Below are positions 1 to 12,200 of a DNA stretch of 64,000 nt, piece after piece; position 1 is the stretch's first letter, and each line of letters opens with the position of its first letter. The notes under the pieces were generated by a model. That model saw only the letters and a list, made by a program, of their open reading frames with translations, was not told where the DNA came from and did not search any database. The stretch comes from Clytia hemisphaerica (taxonomy: Eukaryota > Cnidaria > Hydrozoa > Leptothecata > Clytiidae): NCBI GenBank assembly GCA_902728285.1, contig CACVBU010000738.1, forward strand, positions 124,001 to 188,000. Direction: 5' to 3'. The position numbers were made by a program, and so were the translations under genes.

Positions 1-473
1 AGATGCGCATGCATTAAAAAATTTGCTACAAACCTGTTTTTGCCTGCGTTTCCTTAGGGAAAGGTTTTTTGAACTTTTCTTAAGTTCTGTTTAACAATAT
101 CTTAGCAAATTTTAATATGTTCTTTCTATTCATAATATTATACCACCCTGAAAGTTTTTTTGCCAAAAAAAGATCACCATCAAATGTTGGCAGCTGAAAA
201 CCCACCTTCCCTAACCCCTCACCCCGTAAACAATTTTATACGCAACAGTAGAGCACACATTTTCCCGGGCCATTTCTGAGAAATTTCAAATACGGGAATT
301 AAAGGTGTAAGGAAAGTCTAGAAAATTTTCCGCAACTTTAGGAAAGTAGAACTTTAAAAAAAATATAACGCCTAGGAGCTGAAACTTACCAAATTTAAAA
401 AGTTTTTCCACTCGCAAAACTTTTGTCCCCATAACAAATCTTTATTTTATTCATAGAATTATATTTCACAGGT
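1..473. other. no gene seen
   Basis: AT-rich sequence with no convincing reading frame, splice-bounded exon or inverted repeat. It lies downstream (minus strand) of the LINE ORF1-like fragment and may be that element's 3' part. Confidence 0.3.
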
Positions 474-827
474 CTATCGACCTCTACGAAATAATTTAGA
501 TTTATAAATATTGTCTACTTCTTCATCTGTCGTCCAGTCGTCAGAAGATATGGGCAGAGAAGACGTTGTTTTGGTCTTTGTCCTAGGTTTTCGAACTAGG
601 CGAAGGTTTGTTCTAGGGCTTCCTCTTACATGCCAAACGAAATCATCATTTTTTAAATTCATTTTATTCGCCTTTTGGCACATATCTTTGATAATTTTTC
701 TTTCGTTGATGGTGAAGTCGTCTGTAATGCTAAAGCCACCAATTTCATTGAATCGTTTCAGCTTATGCAGATTTTGCATTATCCGTTCTTTTTCCTCTAT
801 ACTTTTTAAGATCAACTTTATTAGCAC
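474..827 (-). pseudogene. LINE ORF1-like C-terminal fragment
   Basis: An open frame of about 117 residues with no convincing start: the first codon is GTG and stops lie just upstream. Its middle, INERKIIKDMCQKA, then NDDFVWHVRGSPR and NLRLVRKPR, resembles the C-terminal end of ORF1 proteins in invertebrate non-LTR retrotransposons, which commonly finish with an ER..(V/I)K....A helix and a F.W.VRG.P box. The tail is acidic then basic (DDWTTDEEVDN...FRRGR) before the stop. No endonuclease or reverse transcriptase follows in the 470 bases downstream, so this is an isolated fragment. The family call rests on memory of such proteins; the alternative is the last exon of a host gene. Confidence 0.45.
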
Positions 828-1419
828 ATTTCACACTTCACTGCAGGTGTCTATTCCAGCCAAGCCATTTTTATCATTTTATAGATATCCTTGCTTGAAA
901 AATAAAAGCAGTGATACTTTACTAACTTTGTCAAACTTCACTCTGAGCAAGAGAAAGACCTTTCTAGATTACCGTTCAAAAAATGGTTTTGAAGAGCCAA
1001 ATATATACAAAAAGGTTTTAATAACATTCAAATAATATGAAAACAAGTGATATCTAAATGTTTGAGCTTTACAAAGTTCAATTTGAGGGTTTGTTGTAAA
1101 TAAATTATCTCCCATCCTGACTTTTCCAAGTTATACTTTTGGATTTGTGAGAAGACAAATGTCATTTAAAAAAAATCATTTAGAGCTGTAATTAGTTTGA
1201 AACCTTGCTGTACCATAGGTCTGGTGGAAAATGGATTTTTTTCTGAATGTAAACATTACTAAAACAGAGCTGTAGAAAATTGTTTTTGTTTTTCTCAGTT
1301 TTTGCTCGGCAGCCATTTTGAATTTTATTTTTTCAACTTCTGTACTTCTGCAATTTCATGAGCTCTACGGAATCGATGATTTTACCTGAGTGAAACAACC
1401 AGTTGGATGTTTAACCCCT
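828..1419. other. no gene seen
   Basis: Unassigned AT-rich sequence. I found no splice-bounded exon on either strand. Confidence 0.3.
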
Positions 1420-1830
1420 TAAGTGAAAAATGGTAATTAATTCTCTTTTCGGCAAAAAACAGCAATTTTTTCAACGATGATATGCTGAATCAGCAGAAAA
1501 GTATAAAATAGTATGTAAATAAATGAAAATTGCCGTTTTCAGCCGATTTTGGAAAGAAAGTGATTATATCATCGAACAAGAGGTAGTTGATACCTTCGCA
1601 TAGTAGGCCCACTGTGCCTTGTTTAGTTTTATTTATTTTCAACTGGTTTTTATTGGAAATGCAGACTAGCAAAATCGAGTCATATTATATGTAAAGAAAC
1701 ATGTAAAATTGAAGAAAAAAAACACTTTTAAAATTCTGAAAAACCTTTTACTCCATGCTATTTTACAATTTCCAATCAACTCTGACATACATTTGTGCTG
1801 ACTTGGCATTTCATCTTTAAAATTGCTGTT
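1420..1830. repeat. copy of the W repeat seen again at 44.4-44.8 kb
   Basis: This segment and 44,380-44,770 share long near-identical stretches: the AACGATGA(T/A)ATGCTGAATC block, GCCCACTRTGCC, and GGAAATGCAGA..GCAAAATCGAGTC. At 44 kb the block lies inside an inverted-repeat element; here only one side is recognisable, so this copy is truncated or degraded. Confidence 0.6.
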
Positions 1831-2506
1831 TCTATCTTAAATACCCAACTGACAACTCTGTCCGGTACACATTATTTTTTATGCACACGTGTCCGGTGTC
1901 CGATGTCAGGTGTCCAAAAGTTCAAAAATTAAGACCAGTTGGATTAGGATACTTTTTAACACCAGACAATCTCAACACTGGATTTGAGTTCGCTGCGCAG
2001 TATTTTTGAAACACATGTTCAGGCAATGTCAATCGAACTGTTCAATTATCGAATCAATCGAACTCAATCAAACTTAATCGAATGATATGTGTTCGATTAT
2101 CGAACCAAATCGAACAGTCATCAAACCAAGAAATTCTGGTAAAGTTCGATTAGTTCGATTGATGTTCAATGTGTTTGATTTACAGTTTTTGTTCACAAAT
2201 CATTCTCAAAGCGCATGAACAACTCTTTTCTACTGATCCAATGATTGTTGGGGATCGTTTAGACTAGAGCTGTTGTGCTAGCAATAACACTGGAACCATT
2301 CAGTTCCAATATGCCAAAAACATTTTGTTCAACCACCTTCACTTCAAGATAGGCCACCATAGAATGAACTTCCTTTTATAGGATGAACCATATTCATGTG
2401 GCTTTCAGCCTTGCACTCCATCGCAGAGGCTAATCAATTTTAATGACTTTTTTGACAAATGACCAAGTTAAAATTTTTAGATTTTTTTATATTTGAGTAT
2501 ATATTA

Positions 2507-3018
2507 GGGGTCACTCACAAATCGATTTTAGGTTAGAAGAACGTCAATTGACGTTTAAAAGCTGACCCACCCACCCACACCCAAAAATGTCAAACACCTT
2601 GATATCCCCCAAAATCGATAAAAACTGCCTTCATCGCTGTTTCGTCAGCCATCTTGATTTTCACTACGGCTCGCATAGTTTATATATGAAAATAAAAAGA
2701 AACGGAGATAATTTCTAAACTTGTTCACAAAATTCTTGTAATTAATTATCTCCGTAGTATGTAGCGACAGAAAGAACGGCCATCAGCAAAAATTCAAGGG
2801 CCGTTCGGGCCGTCAAACAAAGAAAAGACATAAACATCGGGCCGCTTGTTTTGGTTTTCAAAACAAACGAAGCGATCAAACAGAAACATGGCGAGAAGTA
2901 ATATTTGGCATGGAATGAAAAATCGATGTTTCTGAAAAACGTCAACAACCTTTAGCCCACCCACCCATATACGTCAATTGACGTTCTTCTAACCTAAAAT
3001 CGATTTGTGAGTGACCCC
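2507..3018. mobile_element. PIF/Harbinger-type MITE, TSD TTA
   Basis: Near-perfect inverted ends of about 48 bases: the left end begins GGGGTCACTCACAAATCG, and the right end is its reverse complement, ending GTGAGTGACCCC at 3,018. The element is flanked by TTA on both sides (2,504-2,506 and 3,019-3,021). A 3-bp TTA/TWA duplication with G-rich ends is the Harbinger signature. At 512 bp with no transposase it is non-autonomous. An internal CCCACCCACCCA tract occurs near each end. Confidence 0.82.
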
Positions 3019-3101
3019 TTAAAAAGGCATGCATTCAAGTAATAAAGGTTTAAAATTTTTCTCTGGGCTAGTTAGTAAAATATCTCAAATAGGCTCTGTG
3101 A

Positions 3102-4653
3102 CAGTCTTAAACTCCTATATCAGGATTAGAAACTAGGCTAGTCTTACCTCTTTTATCTTTTCCTTTACAACAATACAATGCTGACTAGTTGACACAACAC
3201 ATGTGTACATGTACATCGACAAGTAATCCCTGAGAGAAGTTTTTATAGAAATCTGCAACAAAAACGAAAGTGGTCTCTTCTACTGATTGCTTCCCAGCGC
3301 TCCTTCGCAGCTGTTCATCAAATTTCCACCAATGAGGTTGCCGCATTTCAAACGGCCATTCTTTTTGGCACCCGTGGCCTTTCAGTGCCTTGCATGACGG
3401 GTGGCTGTAAAACAGTGTAGCTGGAACCTGGATATTCCAGGATTAGAAAAAGCTATACCTGTTATCTTTTTTTTTTAAAGAATCAACAAGCCATTAACAT
3501 CAATAAATTACACACATTTCCTCAGAAACTTTTAAAATTATCTGCCATTGTGACTTTCTTGAAGCCGTTCCGAAATTATACAATTATATAGGTTATGTAT
3601 CGGAATTCCTATGGGAGTTCTTTTCCGAGATTTGTAAAATAGCTAAGTCGGCAAAAAAACTTTTCCCGGGGGTTTGAGGAATAAACAGAACTGCTATCAT
3701 TTGTTTATTCATATATTCAAATTTGCGCTCAAAAATACTTAAATAAATAAGTTAATAATATTCAATAACTATTTGTATATAACTCTCAGAAAATAAACAC
3801 TTAAAGAACGACAGAACGACATAGTTTATCATTTGGAATACCCCCGTGTTTGGACCATTCTATTGTGGGCGCAAATTAGGGCGGAAACTAAGCAGCACCC
3901 TCAGTGCAAGATTGCCGCCTCATCTTTTTTGCCCGCGCGAAAACGCAAGCTGATCATTTTTTTCTCACGCGCTCAAGGGGAAAAGGAAAGTGATCAATAT
4001 TCTTTAGAGGAAAAACGTCAGAAACAAACCCAAAGACCAAAAGATGTTTTGTTGTTGAGAATCGATCCTGTGAAGATGAAAAAATTTCTGCTATGCCTTT
4101 TTTTTGAAACGCTGAAAAACTCTAATTTTGATCTTCCTTAAGGTAAAGAGGTTGCAAGATTAGGGTTAGCGAGGCAAAAATTCCTGAAAAGCTGGTAAAA
4201 TCGTAATCCTCAAAAAATCGAAGTTCCAGCCTCACTGTAAAATCCCACCCTTCATATATTTGTTTCAATCCGTGATCCGTGGCTTAGGTTTTTTCTCATC
4301 TTCAATTTACTGAAAAAAGCGGGAATTTGATGCGAGAGTTAGATTGTCAACAAAGTACCGTAAAAAATCATTGAATAAAAGAAGAACTTAAAATCTTAAA
4401 TATTTTCATTTTGAAGAATAGGTGCAAAAAAGTGAAACATAGAAAAGTTTCATTTTTCATTGCATTAATCGAAATGGGGGATTTGGAAAATTTTCTATGT
4501 TTAGTTTTTTCCACAAACCCCTGTAACTATGGGCAAGCACCCCGTTGCTAAGATGTTGGGTTGAAATTGAAAATGAAACCACTAAAAACGAAAGTAAAAT
4601 CGGACCGTACTCGAAATCCCGTAATCTAGATATACGAGTTTAAGACTTTACTG
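3102..4653. mobile_element. TIR element 'X' copy 1, TSD TGTGA
   Basis: Left end CAGTCTTAAACTCCTATATC; the right end read in reverse begins CAGTAAAGTCTTAAACTCG. Both sides carry TGTGA (3,097-3,101 and 4,654-4,658), an exact 5-bp duplication. The interior matches 38,655-40,740 in the opposite orientation over several hundred bases once nested inserts are removed. CAGT-type ends with short duplications suggest a hAT-like superfamily with 5-bp target sites; that assignment is inference. There is no coding capacity, so it is non-autonomous. Confidence 0.8.
3413..4237. mobile_element. TIR element 'Y' nested in X, TSD TAAAA
   Basis: Ends are CAGTGTAGCTGGAACCT and, in reverse, CAGTGAGGCTGGAACTT. TAAAA flanks both sides (3,408-3,412 and 4,238-4,242), and the uninterrupted target GGCTGTAAAATCCC is seen in the sister X copy near 39,540, which proves the insertion. 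It is 825 bp long. Related sequence occurs from 36,084 and, reversed, at 43,087-43,232. The open frame at 3,833-4,141 has no recognisable motif and is not called as a gene. Confidence 0.8.
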
Positions 4654-4896
4654 TGTGATGGAGTGCAAGGCTGAAAGCCACATGAATATGGTTCATCCTA
4701 TAAAAGGAAGTTCATTCTATGGTGGCCTATCTTGAAGTGAAGGTGGTTGAACAAAATGTTTTTGGCATATTGATGGAACTGCCATTTGAGCTACAAAAAC
4801 ACTGATTGAACTTAATCAAACTGAAGATTTCCCGGTAAAGTTCGATTACTGTTCGATCAGGTACAGTAATCCAACACCTTTCATTCGATTTTGTTT

Positions 4897-5477
4897 ACGA
4901 CCTACGGCATCGGACCATGCTCGGGCCACAAAAAAGTATTATTGAATCGGCCCAAACATTTTGTTCGGACCATGTTCGGGCCATGTATTTACAATTGATA
5001 CGGATTTGCTTGGACCATGTTCGGGCCATATATTGTTAAATATTTTCATTAGACAAATTCAAAGTTCCAAATACCAGTTTGATTCACAAAGTTGTATAAC
5101 AGTACAAAAAACGATCCCGAAAAATTCTGCTTCGAATAGGAGAAGACCACGAGAAAAGGGAACGGGATAAAGAATAAAAAGAAGACCATATTATGTAAGA
5201 TTCAAATCATTCTTTTTAATAATTTTCCTAACTTAATTGGAAAATAGATGATTAACTTTTATATTTGAACAATATATATTTGAATAAAGATGAAGACTTT
5301 TAAATTTGTTTGCTAAAATAAGGAATTTAAAATATAAATATTGGGTCCTGAAATTACACGCGCGATCGTAGCAAGTTTTCGAAAATCTGGCCCGAACATG
5401 GTCCGAAACTGCGCGGGCCATTTTTAAAAAGTATTAATCAAGAGGCCTGAACATGTTTGGGCCATGCCGTGGGTCGT
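4897..5477. mobile_element. hAT-type MITE with GGACCATGTTCGGGCC repeats, TSD TTTTGTTT
   Basis: The left end ACGACCTACGGCATCGG faces GCCGTGGGTCGT on the right. The 8-bp word TTTTGTTT lies directly outside each end (4,889-4,896; 5,478-5,485), typical of hAT elements. The words GGACCATGTTCGGGCC and variants occur at least five times in both orientations in the subterminal regions, a pattern often associated with transposase-binding sites. 581 bp, no coding frame. Confidence 0.8.
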
Positions 5478-5657
5478 TTTTGTTTAATGAAATTTGATGT
5501 TTCGATTACGAAAATCGATTTGATAGGGTTAGGTTGACATCGCCTGGACATGTGTCCGGCTTGTGTCAAGAAGTTAAAAAAAATGACACCACCGAACTAA
5601 GGTTTCCGATGTGGCTGAGGGATACTTTTTGGTACAGGACAAAACATTTTGGAAAAT

Positions 5658-6457
5658 CGGCAGGTACAAAATGCATAAAACATAATGCATATTGCATAAT
5701 GCATAATAGTATTGTGTAATTTACAGAACGATTTTTTATTTTCTAAAACTCTCCTTTGTAGAGGCAAAAACTGCGAAAACCTCTTTATAAGAGTTTCTTA
5801 AAAGTAAACATTCCAATTAGAGGGATTTCCCCAAAGACGTTGTTTACTTTTCGAATCAGAACGAAAGAGAAAACATTCGAATCATAACAACAAAGGGTTT
5901 TCCGTCAGCATAAATAATAAGAAGATGCAGCTTCTTATTTCTTTAAAAAGGTAAACATAAACATTCGAATGTGAAATGATTCGAAGTCTTTTTTCTTTTC
6001 TTTGGTGTTTTCTTTGAGCATCCACATTGGTTAATGATTTTTAAGAGGGAAAACCCGTTGAACTTTATTAGCAATTGTTTGAAAAGATCTCTGAGAAAAC
6101 CCAGATTAAAGATATTGCTATAAAATTTACGTTTTCGAGTAAGAAAAGTAATATAATATACGGAGGAGATATTTTCGTGTTTTTTCTACACTATACTACG
6201 TTCTGTAAAATACAACAATGAAAATCAAAATGGCGACAAGCATTTTCACTGGATCATGGACTTTCTTCATCATATCCAAAATTCAAGTTTACAGCTTTCT
6301 ACCCTTTATTTTCTGGTAGAAAATGGTATATTTGTTTTGTTGAAAGTATTATCTCTCAGATTCTCCTTATTATAGCCTCTAAAATTGACATTTTTCAAAT
6401 ATTATGCATTATGCATTATGCAATATGCATTATGTTTTATGCATTTTGGACCTGCCG
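5658..6457. mobile_element. MITE with ATGCAT palindromes, TSD TTTGGAAAAT
   Basis: CGGCAGGTACAAAATGCATA on the left faces TGCATTTTGGACCTGCCG on the right, about 50 bases of inverted identity. TTTGGAAAAT flanks both ends (5,648-5,657; 6,458-6,467), a 10-bp duplication compatible with a MULE-type element. Each arm carries a run of TAATGCAT/ATGCATTATGC words that are themselves palindromic. 800 bp, non-coding. Confidence 0.8.
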
Positions 6458-6486
6458 TTTGGAAAATCAAACTTTTTAGACCAAAA

Positions 6487-6904
6487 CACGGCGATCTTTC
6501 ATTGGATTAATCGGATTCAAATTTCCCTGTTTTAGCCAAATTTTAGGAAATTAACTGAGAAGAAATGCTTTCTTTTTCTTTTATCCTTTAGAGGACAAAT
6601 ATAAGTACATTCTGTGAAAATTTCAAGTCTCTAGCACTTTCCTATCCGGAATTATCTTGATTCCGATTTAGAGGGATCTCAACCGGGATGAGGACGGGAT
6701 AGAGGGATCTCTCGAAAACGAAAGTGCCCAATAACTGGTGAACAGTATGATGTATCAAAAAACTTTTTTTCCTTCTTTTACATTGCTATAAGGTGACTTT
6801 ATATACCAAATTTCATCGCCTTATGAGCACTACTTAAGGAGATACAAGAGATATTAGCCAAAATAATCCCGATTTTACAAAAGTTCCAATGAAAGATCAC
6901 TGTG
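6487..6904. mobile_element. short inverted-repeat element
   Basis: The left end CACGGCGATCTTTCATTGGA is matched in reverse by CACAGTGATCTTTCATTGGA at the right. No exact target duplication is visible. About 420 bp, no coding frame; probably an old MITE. Confidence 0.6.
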
Positions 6905-6976
6905 AAATTGTAAGTTTATTTTAAAGAAAAAACAAGCCAACTTTGCTGGAAATTGTAGGCAAAAGAAAAAAAATAC

Positions 6977-7088
6977 CTGAATTTTCTCCATAAAGAAACT
7001 TTTCATCATCCTCTGGTGCAACGTTCGGGTTAGATATCACATTTTCAGCTGACGAAACGGGTATAGCTGTGACCATCGTTGCCGCCAT
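6977..7088 (-). CDS. putative first coding exon of an unidentified gene
   Basis: An ATG in a good context (AACATGGCGGC) opens 37 codons beginning MAATMVTAIPVSS and ending EDDEKFLYGENS, then G|GTATTT as splice donor in phase 1. The acidic stretch followed by LYGE is loosely reminiscent of the N-terminus of the polyadenylation factor FIP1, but this is too little to name it. I found no second exon toward position 1; the region is filled with transposons, so the gene may continue beyond the left edge. The exon could also be fortuitous. Confidence 0.35.
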
Positions 7089-9239
7089 GTTAGTTTCACA
7101 TGGTGCGTTAGAAATATGGTTTTTAGCACCTTCGAATCAAAGCATTTTTAGGGGGCGTGTCTTTCATGACGCCCATGACGCCCTTGGCGCACCCTTGCCA
7201 GTGCACTTTATCTCTTATTTCAGTCACTGCCCTTTGGGCGCGTCTACAATCATCTGAATCATGGGATCATGGACAAAATATTTGAGACAAATCAAAATCA
7301 AAAAACAAATCAAATGGAAAGTAGAGTTTTAACATGTGACTTACGACCCTTAGAGGATCTCAGGATTTAAAAGCTCAAATTTGCTCCAATAATAAGGCTG
7401 GGAATATCCTAGAAACCACCGAGCCCCTCTAAAATCGAAATATTCAATGAAAGAAAGTGAAAGTGCTAGAATAGCAATTCTCCCCCGAACTTTAGGTTCT
7501 GAAAAATGTTATAAAAACTACACTAAAATCTCAATATTCGACCATGATTGTAATAATGGGCTGGGCGGGAATGACAACAAAGTTGCTTGCGTGATTGTGT
7601 TTGAAAATAGAGCGCCGTATCAGGAAAATATAGTTCTTGACTTTCTAGCGTACAACAAGATTCTTATTGTATAATTTTCCACGGGATGACTATTTTACTC
7701 TAGATGGTTAATCTTCAAGGACCTTCAGAGGTTTACCGTGTCCGTAAAAAAATTATGACCAGCTGTTATCAAGTTAGCTTTGAGGAAGCCATGGAAATCA
7801 GTCACTTACCTCGGGTGCCTCCGGGGAGAGAAATAAAACCAACGATTTCTTTTGAATCAACGAAAAATCAACGCAGTCTGATTGATGTGGTTCAGGCCGA
7901 TGATATTTGTATCTTAAGTTTCGGAAAGAATATATATACTCTTTGCTCCTATAATAAGTTAAATCTATGTGAATTAAAAGTTAGCATACCGGTGTTTTTT
8001 TGTATAAATAATACGATTTGCAGTGAAAGTTAACGAAATAAAAAAATGTATACCGAGTTTATCGTTCTACATCTGCAATTTGAGCTTTACTAAGCTCATT
8101 TGACGTCCATTTGAAATAAAAGAAGGTTCTATTCCTGGCCTTACGTTGCCTAAAGTATTTGGAAAGTCTACATCAGGGTATCCAAGAGGGTAACTAGCAA
8201 CTTTTACGTTTTTCAGAAAGTGCAACTTTGTTTACTGCTGTGAAATCAATTAAATGGGAAGAATCAAAATAGAGACTTTCTTATAGTAGAGTAATTTTCT
8301 TACGATTTTCGACCAATTTTTATAATTGATGATAAGGCTCCCTGATCTGTGGAACGGGATGTGTTTTTGAAAACAAAAGGTTTTATTTTGATTCGTGAAG
8401 TTCGACGGATAGTTGACGACTTAAAATTTTGCTCGGTTTCAATACGACAAAACATCAGCATAGTGCATTTAGTAAACATAAATTGGCTTGGAAAGAAGCC
8501 TCTTATTCAGACATATAGGGTACAAAATTTTTATTTATTTATTTATCATTAAAACTACTGAAAATTACAGGAAGAGAGAGAACAGGTTGACCGTAAACAT
8601 GTATTCATAGTATCCAGAGCTTCATCATTTTTAGTAAAATTATATATATAAAAAACAAATTCAAATAAAATCTGTACACAGATAAAGATACAATAACATA
8701 ATAATTCATCTAAAGGAAAAAAAAGAAAATGCACGAGAGAGATGCTCATAAAAATAGAAAGAGAACTACAATAAAAATTCTTCATATACACCATAAATCG
8801 TTCGCACTGGCTCACTAAAACGATCTACAAAGAGTCAGTAGATTATTGCCGAGTTTCGAATCACGTACCTAAGATGAGCTTGGATTTATTTCAGTCGTTT
8901 GTCGGGAAGCTTGGCAGGAAAAACCAGAGAGGTTACAAAAGAATGCAAATCAATTGTATGAATAAACAAATACATAAAGTCTATTGGAGGATAAAGAATC
9001 GAGGAGAAAAGAGTTGGACTCGTTCGTTGGTATTTGAGCTCTCATTTTTCTGAGAAAATGGGCTTATATTGAGGATAAAAACAATTCTGGAACTGATTTT
9101 TTATCGATTCAGTCAGGGTCTTCCAGTACTGGTACACCAAGGAGCCTCAGAATATCTCAATTTCAGGTGCTCGTTGAAACACCTCTAAGCTAGAGCTCGG
9201 TATCTAAGTTATGGAAATCCAACAAAAAAGCTGGTAATA
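7089..9239. other. no confident gene; probable 3' UTR of the SGPP-like gene at its right end
   Basis: Several open frames of 60-110 codons occur (7,447-7,674 and 7,704-8,033 on plus) but none shows a recognisable motif. On minus, a consensus donor CCCGAG|GTAAGT lies near 7,816 after an open stretch, without a recognisable protein. The right part, just downstream of the SGPP-like stop at 9,240, should hold its 3' UTR; TTTATTTATTTATT near 8,533 gives AATAAA-type signals on the minus strand. Confidence 0.3.
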
Positions 9240-12200
9240 TTACAGGACCAAACCAACATACTGGTAAAATAAATTGTTGCAATAATAAGCAACAAATCCC
9301 ATACACATGTATGAAACGAAACGTGAATAATGTCCTATGTTCCACACTTCTTCTTTGGTTGTTGAAGTCGTTGCACTTTTTTCTTCCATCACTCCATCAT
9401 CAACATCATCATCGTCTTCGCCACGTTTCTATAAATTGGAATAAATTCAAAGTAAATTTTAGATCAGTCCACCAGGTCACATAATTAGTTCTCCCGTGTT
9501 AAGAATTTTGTTCAAAAATCGCTGGTCAGATTTATGTTAAAAATGAAATAAGTACAGAAAGACAGGTTTCGCTAGTTTAATAAAAACCTACTTTACCGAG
9601 AAATTTTAATCTTACCCTATCTTTGTATATCGGCGGTAGAAGATAATTTTCAGTGTAGCCTGTATAAAATTTGCTTCGTGGACTTTTCTTGATGTAATTG
9701 ATTTTGAAGATTTTGCAAAAGGTGGAGATGACCAAATTCGTTAAAAATTTCGACACTTCTTTGGCGAGTACGACGAAAATGACACCTTGAAAGAGAAGAG
9801 AAATTGAAAGTTTTTATTGTTTTAAAATGTTTCATATACAAATGAAAGGTATGAGAGTGTGGAATACTAAAAATTTAAGCTTTTAATCATAAAAGCCTTC
9901 CTTATACAGTTTTCGACAGACTACACTGAAATCTAAGATTGGATAGGTCTCATTCTCTCCTATCAGATTCATGAGAAATGAGCTGAAATGTGCCTTGTTA
10001 TGTTAATTTGATACGGTTTCACAATGGGCGACTTTTATTTCAATACGGCAGATTGGTATCAAAAACCGAGATCTTTTCTTTCGTCAAGCATATGAAATAG
10101 TAGAAATGGTTTTTATAAATTGTAATGAAACAACTTGGGTGGTAAGGGCTTGTGTTGCACAATAGTATATGTGTAAAACATATCAAAACATTAAATTAAA
10201 CAAATATTTACCAATTAGGTATCTCAGAAATCCAAACAAGATAGCTTTGAAGATAGACGTCTCTCCTAAATTTCGTAAGAAATAGAAAAGTAATCACGTG
10301 ACAAACAAGTTCACAAAAAATAGCAGGTCATCTACAATCTATTTGGATATAATAACATGCATGTCAAGCAGACAGTCTAAAGTGAATATTTTTTTATAAA
10401 AGCGTTGATAAAACAGCGATGGCAAGAACCCTTCGGCAGTTTAGCTCGAGTTACCGAATCATACTATTACTAGGGCACGCGTCTAAATGACGTATTCGAT
10501 TGTTGAAATTGATTAAAAATGAGTCAATAAACGAACCATAGAGAACGACAGAGGGGGAGAAATCTTAATTTTTCATAGCATGGATAGAAAAAAGAAGGAA
10601 AATTACAAACACGAGGATAAAACAGAAAATGAAAAACACTGTCCCATAAATTATTCACATTATTCAATTTTTCCTTATTTTCGATCCAATGACGTCAACA
10701 ATTTGATTTCTTTCTTCATATATATAATATATATGGGGTAAATCAAATAGAATACAAACTGAACGCCACCAGGGATATAAGTTTCAAGAAGGGCTTTGAA
10801 GTGTGGTGACTTTCCATGCGAAAAGGCTTTGCCAAGCATAATGCCAACTGAACAACTAGCCATCGAGTTCTAAAATGTATATGATTGAATGTCATAATAA
10901 TATATTTTCAATGCAAAGTTTTGAATGGCTCCCTCTGTCTTGTAAATCTCTTCCATAGTCCTAAGCAAAACCTCAGAATGGTTTTGCCAAACTATTTAAA
11001 GTAGTTGAAATATAACAAGTTCATTTCTTGACTAAGAAGATAAAGGAATTTCACCCATCTTTACAAGTTTAAAATAATCGGACGACAAATTTGGAGGTCC
11101 TCACAGGAATTTAGAGGGATATCTTAAGAATAAAAATGTGCACAACGAAATGAAGATCAAATGTTTAGGCTTAAAGTGACTGTACCGTTTCTTCAAATGC
11201 AGGGATCCCAACATCATTGAATGGATGTAAAATCAACAGAATAGCTAACCAAATCGGCAAAATAAGAGCACCTAAATATGAGAAGAATCGAACCAAAAAT
11301 TCCGTTAAATTTAGAAAGAATTAACAATATAAAAGTTTTAAGTCAAAAAGGGGCAATTTAACATTAAAATTATAATTTCGGGTAGCCATAATTTCTTTTA
11401 AAATGAAAAGGTCAAAATTTTCCTTAAGACAATCCAAGATAAAATATTGGAATGTTGTTATGAAATACGATACTTCAGTATAGTACAACACGCGTAGAAA
11501 AACACACCAGCAATACAATAGAAATGCTATAAAATTACGAACATTTCGTGACAACAAAAACGTACTTTGTCCATTCATAACTGACGAGAGGTCAATCTCG
11601 TTGTCAAATCTGTTCATGAATGCAACAATCATGACACCCAAAAGACTGCCTGTCACAACATCAGCTGGGCTATGAACACCATTGTATATCCGACACAACA
11701 TTACCATAAATGACCCTTAAACAACAATAAATTTTATTTCCTTGCTACATTTTCAATAAAAAGAAGTAGAATCGTTGCTCCTTTAAATATTTTGATTTTT
11801 TCGGTTGGGGTAAGATGGAAAAATTAGTATGTTCCCTGAAATCTGCGTTGGACTTATCATGTATCAGCATTTTTGTTGTCAAAGGTGTCGAGATGGTTTC
11901 AAATGACAGACCTTTTCATAAATTACGTCACCGACAACGCTTACCTCGTTTTCAAAATATTGTTATGGTAATTACACTCAAAATAATTCATGAAGAGGCC
12001 CATTTGTAGATGTTAAAAAACAACGGGAAGTTGAAAACGATATAGAAACTTACATAATGTGATGAAGGAGAAAAGACAAACAAGGGTAGTGACTTGAAAA
12101 TGATAATGCTGAAGAACGTAAAACCATATGTACCTAGATGAAGATGAGATGAACATTAAAATAAATTCATTACATTTGTACTCTATCCCCTCATACAGTA

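Larger units (their letters stand above)
2020..5547. mobile_element. composite inverted-repeat element 'O' (TTCGATT-rich), host to later insertions
   Basis: The two ends are inverted copies: CAGGCAATGTCAATCGAAC at 2,020 faces GGTTGACATCGCCTG ending at 5,547. Inside the ends, 2,290-2,410 matches 4,660-4,785 in reverse orientation (for example CCTTGCACTCCATC facing GATGGAGTGCAAGG). The flanks ACATGTT and GACATGTG may be a worn target duplication. The arms are rich in TTCGATT/AATCGAA words, like the element at 41.2-42.6 kb. Three further elements (2,507-3,018; 3,102-4,653 with its own nested insert; 4,897-5,477) sit inside, which makes O the oldest layer. No transposase frame remains. Confidence 0.6.

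Noticed and set aside
3833-4141. 102-codon frame inside element Y as a transposase
   Set aside because: No catalytic motif, and the element is too short and non-autonomous.
7704-8033. 109-codon plus frame, or the minus exon with donor CCCGAG|GTAAGT near 7,816
   Set aside because: No recognisable protein and no partner exon in phase.
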